7,293 bases of DNA from NORP309 sp045107085 (lineage in GTDB: Bacteria; Pseudomonadota; Gammaproteobacteria; Xanthomonadales; Marinicellaceae). Each line of letters starts with the position of its first letter. The stretch's first letter is position 1. Location: positions 1-7,293 of the forward strand of contig JBGCFT010000127.1 in NCBI GenBank assembly GCA_045107085.1, written 5' to 3'. The notes under the pieces were generated by a model that was not told the origin of the DNA, ran no database searches, and saw only the letters and a list, made by a program, of their open reading frames with translations. Positions 1-5,841 of this stretch are shown here, one piece after another. Position numbers and translations under genes: made by a program.

Positions 1-332
1 ACTTCATTGGCTGTTTTATTACCACGTCGCATATCTGATTCATCAACAACATCATCATGTAATAAAGTGGCTGTGTGAATAAACTCGATGATAGCGGCCA
101 GTTGTATGTGGTCTTTTCCTTTGTAGTTGAGTGCTTTTGCCATCAGTACCACCAATATCGGGCGCAATCTTTTCCCACCGCTATTAATGATATAAGCTGA
201 AATTTGTTTGATTAAAACAACATGAGAATCTAAGCTATCGCGAATGGTTTGATTCACGCCTTTCATGTCATCGAGGGAGGTATTTAATACATCATCAATG
301 GATTGAATCTGGTACATATTAGATTTTGGCAT
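1..332 (-). CDS. ispB: Octaprenyl diphosphate synthase (IspB-type trans-prenyltransferase), N-terminal part, cut by window edge
   Basis: The first 110 codons read as the N-terminus of a long-chain polyprenyl diphosphate synthase, which adds isopentenyl diphosphate units to farnesyl diphosphate to make the ubiquinone/menaquinone side chain in the cytoplasm. Visible marks are the substrate-binding GGKRLRP (residues 52-58), FIHTATLLHDDVVDESDMRRG (84-104) with the first aspartate-rich motif D93-D94-x-x-D97, and the arginine pair R102-R103. E. coli IspB is about 323 residues, so roughly two thirds of the gene lies beyond position 1. A TAG stop sits directly before the ATG at 332, so the frame cannot start further upstream. 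ATG at 317 (residue 6) is an alternative and gives an N-terminus closer to the E. coli length. Neither start has a clear Shine-Dalgarno sequence. The gene is divergent from the MFS transporter; in E. coli ispB is divergent from rplU. Identity is secure; the start is not. Confidence 0.95.
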   Translation of the reverse strand, partial: MPKSNMYQIQSIDDVLNTSLDDMKGVNQTIRDSLDSHVVLIKQISAYIINSGGKRLRPILVVLMAKALNYKGKDHIQLAAIIEFIHTATLLHDDVVDESDMRRGNKTANE

Positions 333-367
333 CTACAGACAGTCTTAAGTTCATCGAAAGGTGTCTA

Positions 368-385
368 TTATAATGATTATTATAA
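368..385. promoter_or_regulatory. 18-bp near-perfect inverted repeat in the divergent ispB/MFS intergenic region, overlapping a TATAAT -10 box
   Basis: TTATAATGATTATTATAA matches its own reverse complement at 16 of 18 positions. It contains a consensus TATAAT on the minus strand (372-367) suited to ispB, about 35 bp before the ATG at 332, with only a weak -35 upstream. The 122-bp gap must hold both divergent promoters, so the palindrome could be an operator. It could also be a chance result of AT-rich promoter DNA. It partly resembles a Fur box but does not match one well enough to name the regulator. Confidence 0.35.
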
Positions 386-392
386 ATTTTTC

Positions 393-420
393 TTGGATTT
401 ATTATTTAAAAAGGTATATT
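393..420 (+). promoter_or_regulatory. Candidate promoter of the MFS transporter gene
   Basis: TTGGAT (393-398) is followed after 16 bp by TATATT (415-420), which matches five of six bases of a sigma-70 -10 box. The -35 box matches poorly. Transcription would begin near 427, giving a short leader of about 28 nt before the ATG at 455. This is inferred from sequence only. Confidence 0.3.
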
Positions 421-454
421 AGTCAGCTCTATTCTCTAATATCATTTTAATTGA

Positions 455-1618
455 ATGAGTCGATTAAATTCTACTGAAAAAAAGGCAGCATTTTCCATTG
501 CGGTGCTTATTGCATTAAGGATGTATGGACTGTTTTTAATCATGCCCGTCTTTTCAGTTTATGCTCAAACTTTTGATGCCTCAACGCCATTTTTAATTGG
601 CATGGCTTTGGGTATATATGGATTAACTCAAGCATTACTTCAAATTCCGATGGGCTTAGCTTCAGATTTTTTTGGTCGTAAAAATATACTGACTATTGGT
701 CTTGTGATTTTTATTATCGGAAGTGTGATTGCTGCATTATCATCAAATATCTATGGCGTTGTTATTGGCCGAGCTATCCAAGGCATGGGAGCCATCGCAG
801 CGGCAGGCATGGCTTTAATTGCGGATGTCTCACGCCCTGAGCAGCGTACTAAAATGATGGCAACAGTTGGCATGAGCATTGGCTTAGCCTTTATGTTGGC
901 CTTTATAACTGGGCCTCCTTTAGCGGGTTTGTATGGTATTTCTGGCTTGTTTTGGATAACCGCCGTTCTGGCATTGCTGGCTTTAATTCAATTGCAAGTA
1001 TTTGTCGATGAACCAAAAAAACACATCAAAAAAGGGTTTAGTTTTACTGAGTTTTTGCTTTCATTTAAAAACAAACAATTAATGTCATTAAATGTTTCGG
1101 TTTTTGTCTTACATGCAGTGATGACTGCTGTATTTGTTGTGTTACCCCTCATACTTGTTGAACAGTTGGGTTTTGCAGCCCCAGAGCATTGGATGATGTA
1201 TTTACCTGTTCTTTTATTCTCTGTTGTCTTATTTGTACCAATGATTATCATGCATGAAAAGCTTAAGAAGTATTTCTTATTTGTATCATTGGCATTAGTT
1301 GGCTTGGCTTTATCACAAATCATGATGGCAAATTTCAGCTCAAGTTTATTGATGATATCTGCCATGTTAGTGTTTTATTTTGCGTTCTTCAATTTCCTAG
1401 AGGCCGCCATGCCTGCCATGCTATCCAGAATAGCCGGTGAAAAATACCGCGGAGCCGCCATGGGTGGTTATTCTACATTTCAATTTTTAGGTGCTTTTGT
1501 GGGTGCTTCATTAGCAGGCATTCTTATTCAAACCAGTTATCACAGCGTTTTTTATGGTACTGCCTTATTGGTTGTTATGGTCGCCTTATTAGTGGCTTTT
1601 ATGGCTCGAACTAAATGA
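455..1618 (+). CDS. YajR-like major facilitator superfamily (MFS) transporter, without the C-terminal YAM domain
   Basis: A 387-residue, very hydrophobic protein with the 12-helix MFS plan, probably a proton-driven inner-membrane exporter of unknown substrate. MFS motif A is visible in the loop after helix 2 (G67 to K76, with D71, G74, R75). A motif B-like GRAIQGMGAIAAA carries R106, and a motif C-like helix 5 runs about 143-158 with G153-P154-P155. The pattern GIYGLTQALLQIPMGL and, in the second half, EAAMPAMLSR followed by YRGAAMGGYSTFQFLG closely follow E. coli YajR. YajR is about 454 residues and ends in a ferredoxin-fold YAM domain; this protein stops at the end of helix 12 (ARTK), so that domain is absent. 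TGA directly precedes the ATG, so 455 is the most upstream start possible. It lacks a Shine-Dalgarno sequence. An ATG at 518 would cut into helix 1 and is unlikely. The family call is firm; the transported substrate is unknown. Confidence 0.9.
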   Translation: MSRLNSTEKKAAFSIAVLIALRMYGLFLIMPVFSVYAQTFDASTPFLIGMALGIYGLTQALLQIPMGLASDFFGRKNILTIGLVIFIIGSVIAALSSNIYGVVIGRAIQGMGAIAAAGMALIADVSRPEQRTKMMATVGMSIGLAFMLAFITGPPLAGLYGISGLFWITAVLALLALIQLQVFVDEPKKHIKKGFSFTEFLLSFKNKQLMSLNVSVFVLHAVMTAVFVVLPLILVEQLGFAAPEHWMMYLPVLLFSVVLFVPMIIMHEKLKKYFLFVSLALVGLALSQIMMANFSSSLLMISAMLVFYFAFFNFLEAAMPAMLSRIAGEKYRGAAMGGYSTFQFLGAFVGASLAGILIQTSYHSVFYGTALLVVMVALLVAFMARTK

Positions 1619-1675
1619 TTGTCAACTCGCATTATTAGTTTAAGTCATTCAACTACATTTTATTCATTATTATCA

Positions 1676-1690
1676 TTGTCATTTTGACAA
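1676..1690. repeat. 6-bp perfect inverted repeat with a 3-nt loop, 3' of the MFS gene
   Basis: TTGTCA and TGACAA flank TTT. No T-run follows on either strand, so it is not a convincing intrinsic terminator for the MFS gene. Its right arm overlaps the TTGACA -35 box of the candidate protease promoter, so it could instead be an operator. Chance occurrence cannot be excluded for so short a stem. Confidence 0.3.
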
Positions 1691-1713
1691 CAAGCACATG
1701 GCTATGGTAAAAC
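1684..1713 (+). promoter_or_regulatory. Candidate sigma-70 promoter of the S8 protease gene
   Basis: A consensus -35 TTGACA (1684-1689) is followed after 18 bp by TAAAAC (1708-1713), preceded by TGG, an extended -10 element. The predicted start near 1720 gives a leader of about 40 nt to the ATG at 1760. The promoter suggests that the protease is transcribed independently of the MFS gene 141 bp upstream. Confidence 0.45.
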
Positions 1714-1746
1714 TACGTATAGATTCATTTATCAAAGACACAAATA

Positions 1747-1753
1747 AAGGGGA
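1747..1753 (+). promoter_or_regulatory. Shine-Dalgarno site of the S8 protease
   Basis: AAGGGGA lies 6 nt before ATG 1760, which supports 1760 as the start over the adjacent ATG at 1763. It is the strongest ribosome binding site in the first half of the window. Confidence 0.65.
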
Positions 1754-1759
1754 ATAATT

Positions 1760-3040
1760 ATGATGCGATTGGCACATTTACTAATATTATTGGTTTTTTT
1801 TAATCTAACTGTTCAAGCAGAAAATTTAAGGACACAAGTCCTTGAGGAAATTAACAATAAAGGTGAAGTTAGGATAGTAGTCGCTTTAAAATTACCTGAT
1901 TTTGATCGATCCAATATGCTGTCATTGAATACGCATGTCAAATCTAGTCAAAATAAAGTTTTATCTGCTTTAGGGACAGATGATTACCAAATTATTCACC
2001 AATATAAAAGTGTCCCGGGGCTGGCTTTAACCATTAGTTCTATTGGTGTTTTAGAAAAATTAATGCAAGACGAAAATGTTTTAAAAGTTGATTTAGATGT
2101 CGGAGGAGTCGGTGCTTTAAATGAATCTCGGCCTTATATTAATGCGGACTTTATACAAAATCTTGGCGTTACAGGTTCTGGTGTTACTGTCGCAGTTGTG
2201 GATTCAGGTTTTGATACAAATCATGCGGATTTACAAGATAATTTAGTCTATGAACATTGTGTCTGTACCAATTGTTGCCCAACAGGTGGCAGTGTAGGTG
2301 ATGGTCCAGGCAGTGCAGAAGATGATCATTCGCATGGAACACATGTATCTGGAATCATTACATCCAATGGAACAACAGCGCCATTAGGCATAGCGCCTGA
2401 AACTGGAATTGTCGCTGTTAAAATGCTCGATTCTAATAATTCTTTTTGTTGTTCATCAGATATAGTGGGTTCATTAGATTGGATTTTAAATAATAGAGCT
2501 GATGTGAAAATCGTTAATATGAGCCTTGGCACCAGTGCTGAATTTGCAGGTGATTGTGATAATTCTACCTCTTGGACCATGAATTTAGCCAGTGTCATCT
2601 CTAGTCTAAAAAACAATGGCGTGTTAAGTGTAGTTTCTTCAATGAATAATGGTAACACAAATGGAATGGGAGCTCCTGCCTGTATTTCGAGTGCTATTGC
2701 AGTGGGCGCAACTGGTGATAATAATGACAATATAGCTTCTTTTTCTAACAGCAGTACAAGTTTAGATATATTGGCCCCAGGTGTTTCAATTACTTCAACA
2801 TTCATGGATGGAGGCAGTATCAATTACAGTGGAACTTCAATGGCTGCTCCACATGTGACTGCTGTCGGCGCATTACTTTATGATCTGTATCCTAATGCAA
2901 GTGCCTCGCAAGTTGAGTCATGTTTGAGAACATCATCAACGCTAATAACGGATACCAGAAACAATATTACCAGACCAAGATTAAATGCAGTTGAATCCAT
3001 TGCTTGTATTGATACTATTTTTAGTAATAGTTTTGAATGA
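1760..3040 (+). CDS. Secreted subtilisin-like serine protease (peptidase S8) with I9-like propeptide
   Basis: A 426-residue preproenzyme that should cleave proteins outside the cytoplasm. Residues 1-20 are a signal peptide with likely cleavage after TVQA. Residues about 36-112 look like an inhibitor I9-type propeptide that aids folding and is then removed. The catalytic domain holds the complete triad: Asp148 in VAVVDSG, His192 in SHGTHVSG and Ser360 in SGTSMAAPHV. The oxyanion-hole Asn is probably Asn297, in VVSSMNNGN. The glycine usually just before that Asn is Asn296 here. Ten cysteines occur, including a C-x-C-x-x-C-C cluster (167-173) in an insert between Asp and His and a CC pair (230-231), which suggests disulfides and an extracytoplasmic home. 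The protein ends in IDTIFSNSFE, a short tail outside the S8 fold. Natural substrates cannot be read from sequence. Start is chosen from the Shine-Dalgarno site; ATG 1763 is the alternative. Confidence 0.93.
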   Translation: MMRLAHLLILLVFFNLTVQAENLRTQVLEEINNKGEVRIVVALKLPDFDRSNMLSLNTHVKSSQNKVLSALGTDDYQIIHQYKSVPGLALTISSIGVLEKLMQDENVLKVDLDVGGVGALNESRPYINADFIQNLGVTGSGVTVAVVDSGFDTNHADLQDNLVYEHCVCTNCCPTGGSVGDGPGSAEDDHSHGTHVSGIITSNGTTAPLGIAPETGIVAVKMLDSNNSFCCSSDIVGSLDWILNNRADVKIVNMSLGTSAEFAGDCDNSTSWTMNLASVISSLKNNGVLSVVSSMNNGNTNGMGAPACISSAIAVGATGDNNDNIASFSNSSTSLDILAPGVSITSTFMDGGSINYSGTSMAAPHVTAVGALLYDLYPNASASQVESCLRTSSTLITDTRNNITRPRLNAVESIACIDTIFSNSFE

Positions 3041-3056
3041 AAATATATTAAGAGTG

Positions 3057-3083
3057 TTGTTTAAATTGTAATGAGTTAAACAA
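3057..3083. repeat. AT-rich 8-bp hairpin just 3' of the protease gene
   Basis: TTGTTTAA and TTAAACAA form a perfect 8-bp stem with an 11-nt loop, 16 bp after the protease stop. There is no T-tract, and the stem has only one G-C pair, so on its own it is a weak terminator. Confidence 0.25.
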
Positions 3084-3091
3084 ACAGTAAA

Positions 3092-3127
3092 TCATCAGGT
3101 TCAAGATGAAAGGTTTGAACCTGATGA
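3092..3127. terminator. Strong 13-bp hairpin downstream of the S8 protease; possible terminator or 3'-end stabiliser
   Basis: TCATCAGGTTCAA (3092-3104) and TTGAACCTGATGA (3115-3127) are perfect complements around a 10-nt loop, about 50 bp after the protease stop. No T-run follows on either strand, so it does not fit the standard intrinsic terminator. It may stabilise the mRNA 3' end, act with Rho, or be one copy of a dispersed palindromic repeat. The stem is certain; its role is inferred. Confidence 0.5.
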
Positions 3128-3288
3128 AATATACCGCAAATTATCTCTTCTTTAATCTCAAACTCTCTGTTATTATTATTTTTTTGACTCAAGATAAATC
3201 ATGATAAAAACGCTATTTAAACTCCCTATTCACTTTTGTTTTTGTTTAATGTGTAATAATTATTGTTATGCGTACAGTAATCAATGAT

Positions 3289-3294
3289 AAGGAA
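3289..3294 (+). promoter_or_regulatory. Shine-Dalgarno site that sets the start of the small anchored protein at 3299
   Basis: AAGGAA ends 4 nt before ATG 3299. It lies inside the reading frame if ATG 3284 is used, and that ATG has no such site upstream. The start is therefore placed at 3299. Confidence 0.6.
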
Positions 3295-3298
3295 CATA

Positions 3299-3637
3299 AT
3301 GAAAAAGGTAATTTTATTATCAATATTTGGTGCTTTAGCTTATCTAGTATATCTACAATTATCACCACATCACGAAACATGGTTACATGGAAAGTGGGAA
3401 TATCAAGGCTCTGAACCAGACTATATGACATTCTATAAAGACGGCACACTAGAAATGAGTGATTCAAAACGTATATATGCTCGTTGTATTTATGCTTCAG
3501 TAGTAGGCAATGAGGTTAGCGTAAAATGCAAAGCTAAAAACAAAACACATGAACTAGAATTCATTGGCAGCAATGAAGCTAGAACGCTTACGAATAAAAA
3601 ACATAATGATTCTATTTACAATAAAAAAGAGGCATAA
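3299..3637 (+). CDS. Small membrane-anchored hypothetical protein
   Basis: A 112-residue protein I do not recognise. Residues 1-21 (MKKVILLSIFGALAYLVYLQ) form one hydrophobic segment after two lysines, either an uncleaved signal anchor or a signal peptide without a clear cleavage site. The rest would be extracytoplasmic. It contains WLHGKWEYQ, then TFYKDGTLEMSD, then two cysteines (in ARCIYAS and SVKCKAK) that could form a disulfide. The order GKW, then DGTL, then alternating hydrophobic strands resembles small lipocalin-like or beta-barrel domains, but this is only an impression. The C-terminal 25 residues are lysine- and asparagine-rich and probably disordered. It stands alone, 258 bp after the protease, and faces the convergent VWA gene. 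An ATG at 3284 would add five residues. A weak TTGACT element at 3184-3189 is the only promoter hint. Coding is supported by the Shine-Dalgarno site and a sensible N-terminus. Confidence 0.7.
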   Translation: MKKVILLSIFGALAYLVYLQLSPHHETWLHGKWEYQGSEPDYMTFYKDGTLEMSDSKRIYARCIYASVVGNEVSVKCKAKNKTHELEFIGSNEARTLTNKKHNDSIYNKKEA

Positions 3638-3730
3638 CAAGTCGGTCAATTACGTGTGCATAAAAGCTTCGCGCACATGGAACAAACTAAACAGTCAGCT
3701 TGGTCACTTTCCTCACCGTTTCAAATACAT

Positions 3731-3762
3731 TCCAACTGATTCTTCCAAAAGAGCCAGTTGGA
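3731..3762. terminator. Hairpin between convergent genes, possible bidirectional terminator
   Basis: TCCAACTG (3731-3738) and CAGTTGGA (3755-3762) form an 8-bp stem. An inner TTCTT/AAGAG stem with one wobble pair closes a CCAA loop. On the plus strand it is followed by a T-rich stretch (TGTTTGCTTTTG), and it lies 13 bp beyond the stop of the minus-strand VWA gene. Its place between the ends of two converging genes fits shared termination. The interrupted T-tract makes its strength uncertain. Otherwise 3638-3775 shows only a 6-bp stem (3654-3676) and no gene. Confidence 0.55.
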
Positions 3763-3775
3763 TGTTTGCTTTTGA

Positions 3776-5512
3776 TTAATTCACCGTAATCATTTGTTCA
3801 GACAAGACCTTGCGCTGTTTGCCTTGTAAGACGTATCGGATTTTGTATTCGCCAGCTGTTTTAGGTACAGTTAGCGTGCCTTTTTGTGGGTTACTTGCGG
3901 TGTAAAAGTAAGACAGTTCGCCATAAGTTCTGTCTGAACTGGCTTTGACTAAATCGACATAATCGCCTTTGCGGTTTGGACCATTCCATTGCACTTCAAT
4001 GGTTGAACCGACTGTGGCTGTTTGTGGTGCTGTCAATGCCGCATTCACTGAATTGATGGTGATTGGCGAAGATGCCAGCACTTTACGGCCATCTGCTCCT
4101 GAAATTATGAATCGTATTTTATAATCGCCGGCTTCAACTGGGGTCAATAATTCGCCATTATCAGGATTTTCTTTGAGGTAAAAATAACTGATTTCTCCAT
4201 AGGTTCTATTAGAATCAGATTTAACAATGTCTACATAACCATCTTTATTGTTTGGTCCTGTCCAGTAAACTGTTACGTTGCTGGCTACTTCTGCAGTGGG
4301 TTCAAAGGCTACAGTGGCCTCGGCTTGTTTCACATTAAGTGAAGTTCTGTAGAGTATTTGTCTGCCATCTGCTGCTTCCATGATATAACGTAAATCGTAT
4401 TCACCACTGGCTGCTGGTGCTTGAATTTTTCCAGGTGTGCCAGATTCAGTGTAAAAGTAACTCAATTCACCATAGGTTTTGTTGTTGTCTTTTTTAACTA
4501 AGTCTACATAATCACCTTTGCGGTTAGGGCCTTTCCATTCGACTTCAAAATATTCTGCTGCATTCACAGAAGCTGGCGCCACCAATGAAACATCACTTTC
4601 AATAACATTAAAGCTTTTCTTTGTCAAAACGTATTTGCTATTTGTACCTTGCCAGATGTATCTTAAATCATAGGTTCCCACTGTGCCTGGTGCTTTCAGT
4701 TGTGAAGGGTTGCCATCTTTTGTCCATGCATAGGTGATTTCACCGTATGTTTTTTCATTGCCTGTTTTGACGATGTCAATGTAGTCTAGTTTTTCATCTG
4801 GACCAGTCCATTGGACAGTAAAATCAGCGCCAATAACTATGTCAGTTGAAGGTGCAGTGATTGTGGCATCTGGTAATATGTCTTCTACTTCTTTAATCTC
4901 TTCAGAGTGAATGACTTGCTCTAAAGCACTGTTTAAACTCGCGGCATCATCTGCCAATACGTATTGACCGCCTGTTATGTCCGCCAAACACGAGACTTGT
5001 TTGCCTTGATCGGCACTTAATCCAAATCCAATCACATGGGTTGTAAAATCTATGCCCATTTGTTCTAACTCAAGTGCATTCGCACAGGTGTCAATGCCAC
5101 AAGTCTCAACGCCATCAGTAATAAGGACTACTTCAGCTTTATTTTCAGTAAAATTCATTTTTTCTGCTGCCATTTTAACGGCTTGGCTGAGTGGAGTTTT
5201 TCCTTTTGGTTTTAATTTGTTGACAGTCAATTTAATCTGCTCTGTCGAGTTTTTAGATGGATTAACCAATATTTCTATGTCGGAACAGTCGCCTTTTTTT
5301 CGATGACCATAAGCCATTAAACCGACTGATTGATCGGCTTTGAAACCCTCAGCAATTGTGTTAACCGCATCTCTGGCAATTTCTATTTTGGTCTTGCCAT
5401 CAAGTTGTCCCCACATTGACCCTGAAGAATCAAATACAATCATGGTGTCTTGTTCTGCTTGAGTCGCCGAACACAATAATAAAGATAAAAGTAAAGTAGA
5501 TTTAGATTTCAT
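3776..5512 (-). CDS. Secreted von Willebrand factor A (VWA) domain protein with four C-terminal repeats
   Basis: A 578-residue exported protein; numbering is from the ATG at 5512. Residues 1-19 are a signal peptide ending SATQA. Cys14 lacks the small residue before it that a lipobox needs, so a lipoprotein is unlikely. Residues about 23-205 are a VWA domain with a complete metal-ion-dependent adhesion site: D28-x-S30-x-S32 (DSSGSMWGQ), T106 (KGKTPLSQA) and D133 (ITDGVETC). Four mature-domain cysteines (76, 138, 143, 175) could pair. The C-terminal 365 residues are four repeats of about 88-90 residues. VWA domains usually bind protein ligands through Mg2+, so a binding or scaffold role in the periplasm or at the surface is likely; the partner is unknown. 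The start at 5512 is preferred because GGGGA lies 5 nt upstream. ATG 5524 is possible but has no such site. It lies downstream of the DUF11 gene on the same strand, 317-329 bp away. Confidence 0.88.
   Translation of the reverse strand: MKSKSTLLLSLLLCSATQAEQDTMIVFDSSGSMWGQLDGKTKIEIARDAVNTIAEGFKADQSVGLMAYGHRKKGDCSDIEILVNPSKNSTEQIKLTVNKLKPKGKTPLSQAVKMAAEKMNFTENKAEVVLITDGVETCGIDTCANALELEQMGIDFTTHVIGFGLSADQGKQVSCLADITGGQYVLADDAASLNSALEQVIHSEEIKEVEDILPDATITAPSTDIVIGADFTVQWTGPDEKLDYIDIVKTGNEKTYGEITYAWTKDGNPSQLKAPGTVGTYDLRYIWQGTNSKYVLTKKSFNVIESDVSLVAPASVNAAEYFEVEWKGPNRKGDYVDLVKKDNNKTYGELSYFYTESGTPGKIQAPAASGEYDLRYIMEAADGRQILYRTSLNVKQAEATVAFEPTAEVASNVTVYWTGPNNKDGYVDIVKSDSNRTYGEISYFYLKENPDNGELLTPVEAGDYKIRFIISGADGRKVLASSPITINSVNAALTAPQTATVGSTIEVQWNGPNRKGDYVDLVKASSDRTYGELSYFYTASNPQKGTLTVPKTAGEYKIRYVLQGKQRKVLSEQMITVN
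3779..4870 (-). repeat. Four tandem ~270-bp coding repeats in the VWA protein
   Basis: Units fall at about 4870-4601, 4594-4331, 4321-4052 and 4042-3779 (residues 215-304, 307-394, 398-487 and 491-578). Each has the order: beta-strand, W-x-GP, an Asp/Lys-rich turn, DYVDLVK or a variant, TYGE(L/I)SYFY, a Gly/Pro linker, GEY-(D/K)-(L/I)-RY, then a closing strand. The second and fourth copies are closest (GPNRKGDYVDLVK in both), while the first is most diverged (YAWTKDG instead of YFYT). The pattern suggests duplicated beta-sandwich modules. Confidence 0.85.
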
Positions 5513-5517
5513 TTTTT

Positions 5518-5522
5518 TCCCC
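5518..5522 (-). promoter_or_regulatory. Shine-Dalgarno-like GGGGA that sets the VWA start at 5512
   Basis: GGGGA is followed by five A and then ATG (5512-5510). Because it overlaps the upstream in-frame ATG (5524-5522), it can only serve the inner start. Starting at 5512 also gives a cleaner signal peptide (MKSKST then the hydrophobic core). Confidence 0.55.
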
Positions 5523-5552
5523 ATGTTTTACAAATTTTGTCATTTAATATAA

Positions 5553-5714
5553 ACCAAACCCCGATATAGAAAATATGATGATATCACAAGTCCTTGATGC
5601 ACCTAGAAAACCTGAAAAAATACTCATCACCAATAAGGTGACCACATTTTTTCTGATTTCCTATGCACATCAGTTACTTGCAATCTCAAACGCATTTCTA
5701 TATCGGTATTTGGA
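5553..5714. mobile_element. 162-bp MITE-like long imperfect palindrome between the DUF11 and VWA genes
   Basis: Near the outer ends, CCGATATAGAAA (5561-5572) and TTTCTATATCGG (5695-5706) are perfect inverted repeats. Including the outer CCAAA, 17 of the 20 terminal positions pair. Aligned inward, roughly two thirds of each ~79-nt arm is complementary, with runs such as CAAGT, TGATG and GAAAAAAT. The arms meet in a TCACC-AATAA-GGTGA hairpin (5627-5641) at the exact centre, with T/A tracts on both sides. TATAA lies directly outside each end (5548-5552 and 5715-5719), as a target-site duplication would. No transposase or plausible gene is inside; the only reading frames are 14-22 codons without ribosome binding sites. 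Alternatively it may be a long hairpin RNA or a regulatory palindrome. The symmetry is seen directly; mobility is inferred. Being AT-rich, the 5-bp duplication could be chance. Confidence 0.6.
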
Positions 5715-5758
5715 TATAATGTGAAATTATATGGTCTTAAGATTAATCAAAACTGAAT

Positions 5759-5820
5759 AATACCACCAATATTATTCCACAAGGTTAATAATATGCAAAG
5801 TGTATTGGTTTGGTGGTATT
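5759..5820. terminator. Stem-loop terminator candidate downstream of the DUF11 gene
   Basis: AATACCACCAA (5759-5769) and TTGGTGGTATT (5810-5820) form a perfect 11-bp stem. A competing inner 8-bp stem (5769-5776 with 5787-5794) lies in the loop. It begins about 20 bp past the DUF11 stop on the minus strand, where the stem is followed by ATTCAGTTTTG. On the plus strand it runs directly into TTTTTATT, a better T-tract, so it could also block transcription entering from the other side. Confidence 0.6.
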
Positions 5821-5841
5821 TTTATTGTGATTTTGGTTGCA

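Noticed and set aside
368..385. A Fur box
   Set aside because: It shares AT-rich dyad character with the Fur consensus, but matches are scattered and the neighbouring genes are not iron genes, so no regulator is named.
2326..2823. A 165-codon minus-strand reading frame inside the protease gene
   Set aside because: It lies opposite the conserved catalytic domain, and its composition is what antisense of that domain gives. The frames at 988-1365, 3246-3467, 5052-5306 and 6521-6706 were rejected for the same reason.
3564..3779. A 71-codon plus-strand reading frame crossing the end of the small anchored protein gene
   Set aside because: It overlaps a better-supported gene in another frame, has no ribosome binding site and runs through the convergent hairpin.
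5627..5694. A 22-codon minus-strand reading frame and a 14-codon plus-strand frame inside the palindrome
   Set aside because: Both are too short, lack ribosome binding sites and arise from the palindrome itself.
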